DNA from: Notospermus geniculatus
Taxonomy: Eukaryota; Nemertea; Pilidiophora; Heteronemertea; Lineidae
Length of the DNA stretch: 64,000 bases
NCBI GenBank assembly: GCA_002633025.1
Contig: NMRB01001720.1
Span: 51,947-115,946, forward strand
Direction of reading: 5' to 3'
Positions 61,780 through 64,000 of this stretch are shown here, piece after piece; positions within the stretch are counted from its first letter, which is position 1; each line of letters begins with the position of its first letter. The position numbers and the translations under genes were made by a program. The notes beneath the pieces are model-generated. The model ran no database searches, was not told the origin of the DNA, and was given only the letters and a program-made list of their open reading frames with translations.

Positions 61780-64000
61780 TGACAATTGCCCTTTGCAATA
61801 TTTATTATTTGTCCGTATAACGCCGATTTTGGATCACCATTCATGGTCTTGTGATGTCTGCTGTGACACTTCTGAAAGAGAATAATCTTAATCCTTACTT
61901 TCTGCAAAAGTACAGATGAACGAATTAGTGAGTGAGTGGGCGATAATGCCAGTCAATTTTCAGCAGCGAGGAAGCAGTCTTAACTAGATGCTCTGCAAAA
62001 GTATATCAAACGGACATCGTGAATAAGCGCGTCAACATAGACGCGGGCATTGTCTTTTTATTTTGTTGGAAAAAAGTTGATAGCATCTCCGTTCTTTAAA
62101 GAAATCTACCATGTTCTGAGTCCCAGTCAATTTTAGGCAAACGAGTCAACAGTCTTTTCGGTAGGCCTACCCTGTAGGGAATGTACATTTTGTAACCATC
62201 ACACAACAGGCACATTATTAAGAACAAGTCCTCATGAATAGACGCAAAACTTGTTTCCCTGTCTTGCTCGGAAAAATCGAGATTCCCTGTGTTTGAATTT
62301 TTTTTTGAAAACTTCTGTCACCCAGTCCATTTCAGTCTTAGTCTACTGCAAAAGAGTGTGCATTCAATAGGCTGCTCGATACAGTTCCAGCATCATCTTG
62401 GCGAAGGAATTCCGCTGAAGGGAACAACGTCAACGCTAGTTTTGAACAATAGGGCCTACCGGTAGGTCCCTGCATATAAATCTAACGAAACTAATAACAA
62501 TAAAAGAGACGGCGCTTCTGAATGGTGAATCCACAACGCCAAAGAGCTTAAAAACGTTGCTGATTGGCTGGAAGCCAGTGTAATAGCGCCGACACTATAA
62601 TTACTCTGAATGTTCCTTACAGACAGACGGTATGAACAGCTCTACCCATAATTCCCTTGAGGCTTGAACTGTTCGATAAGTGCCTTGGCTGCATTAGTAA
62701 TTCTCGTCACGTCGAGACCGTTTAATATCCACTGTGGGTTTCTCAAACTCAAGTGGAACAGCCGCGTGGAATAGTGGTAGTCAAACGAGTTTCACCGAAC
62801 TACGTCTAAAAGCGCGATGGTACTGAGCATTCTGTTGTAGAGCTGGTGGAACACATGAATAACTGGACAATCCGCTTGCCATACATGTCTGCTATTTCTT
62901 CTCGTTGCACGTCTTCTCCATATTATTCGCAAACCGTGACATGCTGAATAGAAATTACACAGTTATTAAACAGATCTGTTCGCATCCATCATTTATAAAA
63001 GACGCTGCCTACTTCATAGTGTTTTCCTAGCGTCTGGGGCACTGCTATGTCTCAAATACACGCAGTTATGACTCGAAATAATCTGCGGCCATTAATTGCT
63101 TGATAAAAACGGGGTTATCTGCAGACACAGCTGGGACCACAGGCATGGCAGGTCACCGCAGCTGCCTTGAACAGGAAGAGAAAATGTTACGCTGTAAAAT
63201 AAACTGCATGCAATGCACAACTTAAACCCGGGACCGCCCTTGTTTGAAATAATCTGTACCTTTCATCATCCCGCCTCTCCTCCGGATATACCCTATTTAT
63301 GAAGAATGACATTATAGGTCAAATGTCAAGGTCGTCTCCATGGAGACTAACGCAGAGGTCAAGGTTATCCAGATACGTCGAAAGATCAAAGGTGAAGGCC
63401 GTAGATAGTATTTCTGTCTCGCATGCCAGATCGTATCCAACTGTACGTAAAAAAACCCATGGAATCGGCAATACCCTGAGTGGTAGCTTTTTGGAACGAA
63501 TCAGTATATATACATGTATTTTAAATCCATCTGCATGTACTGTACGTGTTCCCTTTTCGTATTAATCGCACGTGATGGTTCCTCGGAGACACACTACTAA
63601 ACTAGACTAAAAATCCCTAAAGCTACGAGACAGGTCCTACTTGCAATCTACATGTTTAGAAAGGTATGCAAACTAAGAGCAAGTTCAGCGTCATATGTTG
63701 TCAATTGCCGAACAGATATATTTGATGCATGTATGTAGTTCCTATACATATAACTACATGTATAGAATCTGTTCATGCGTTCTTGGCCCATTAGGGCATA
63801 GCAGCTGTTGAAATGTCATCATCCATATGATGGTATTGATTGGGTACATGTATAATATACTGTAACCATCACAGACACAGTACAAGTATGTACATGTACG
63901 TACAGTCATGGACATAAATTTATCTCCACCTGATACCTTGAATATTTCAAATACTACTGGGCCAATTTTAACACGGTTTGTTCCACATGAAAGTACATCT
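61780..64000. other. No gene seen; upstream of the visible KCNT exons
   Basis: Should hold or precede the missing N-terminal exon(s). I found none. 63310-63400 has several GGTCA/TCAAGGTC words and the palindrome GTCTCCATGGAGAC; 63890-63905 has chained ACATGTACGTAC. Confidence 0.4.

Noticed and set aside
63340-63353. RFX X-box at GTCTCCATGGAGAC
   Set aside because: A perfect palindrome, but the half-site departs from the RFX consensus at a key purine, and no nearby exon supports it.

Overview
The window is eukaryotic: coding sequence is split into short exons with GT-AG borders, introns run from hundreds of bases to about 18 kb, and most of the rest is miniature inverted-repeat (foldback) elements, tRNA-derived SINEs and minisatellites. 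The one gene recognised with certainty is animal. Palindromic words such as TAGGCCTA (about 19 copies) and chained ACATGTACATGTA are common. This suggests a highly polymorphic marine invertebrate, possibly a deuterostome (echinoderm, hemichordate or lancelet). The species is not resolved by what I can see.

Main gene, about 27.9-61.4 kb, minus strand: a sodium-activated potassium channel of the Slo2 family (KCNT1/KCNT2). It reads right to left: a cytoplasmic exon before S1 (61.3 kb), S1 (59.6 kb), S2 (54.1 kb), then S3, S4, S5, pore/S6 and RCK1 exons, then one large acidic linker exon (27.9-28.2 kb). The first N-terminal exon(s) and the RCK2/C-terminal exons were not found; they probably lie outside the window or in exons I could not recognise. 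Twelve consecutive exons (S3 to the end of RCK1) occur twice, in two head-to-tail blocks: block B at 30471-41550 and block A at 41551-53447. All 24 copies are intact, with identical lengths and phases and good splice sites. I count about 21 base differences in 1414 coding bases, and only one changes an amino acid. Exon phases permit A or B, or a mixture, but not A followed by B in one frame. The alternative is an uncollapsed second haplotype in the assembly. Transposons and minisatellite length differ between the blocks.

Left part, 1-27 kb: a 4-kb segment (1-4027) recurs at 18688-22378. Between the copies is an element-rich stretch with three small cysteine-rich reading frames on the minus strand (9.2, 10.4 and 12.8-13.1 kb). 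Two of these have the layout of secreted peptide precursors: hydrophobic leader, cysteine-rich segment, Gly plus basic cleavage site, C-terminal tail. A possible arrestin-fold exon lies at 8.0-8.2 kb, and a CpG-type promoter with NRF1 and CRE sites near 5.2 kb.

Right part, 54-64 kb: introns and upstream sequence of the channel gene. It holds a CCAAT-rich promoter with a short ATG-containing exon (57.6-57.9 kb) and a TIR-bounded element (58.1-59.1 kb) that seems to carry the promoter and first codons of a RecQ-like helicase gene. From 61.4 to 64 kb I see one foldback element and no gene.

Most long open frames are artefacts: foldback arms and minisatellites whose unit is a multiple of three stay open on both strands.
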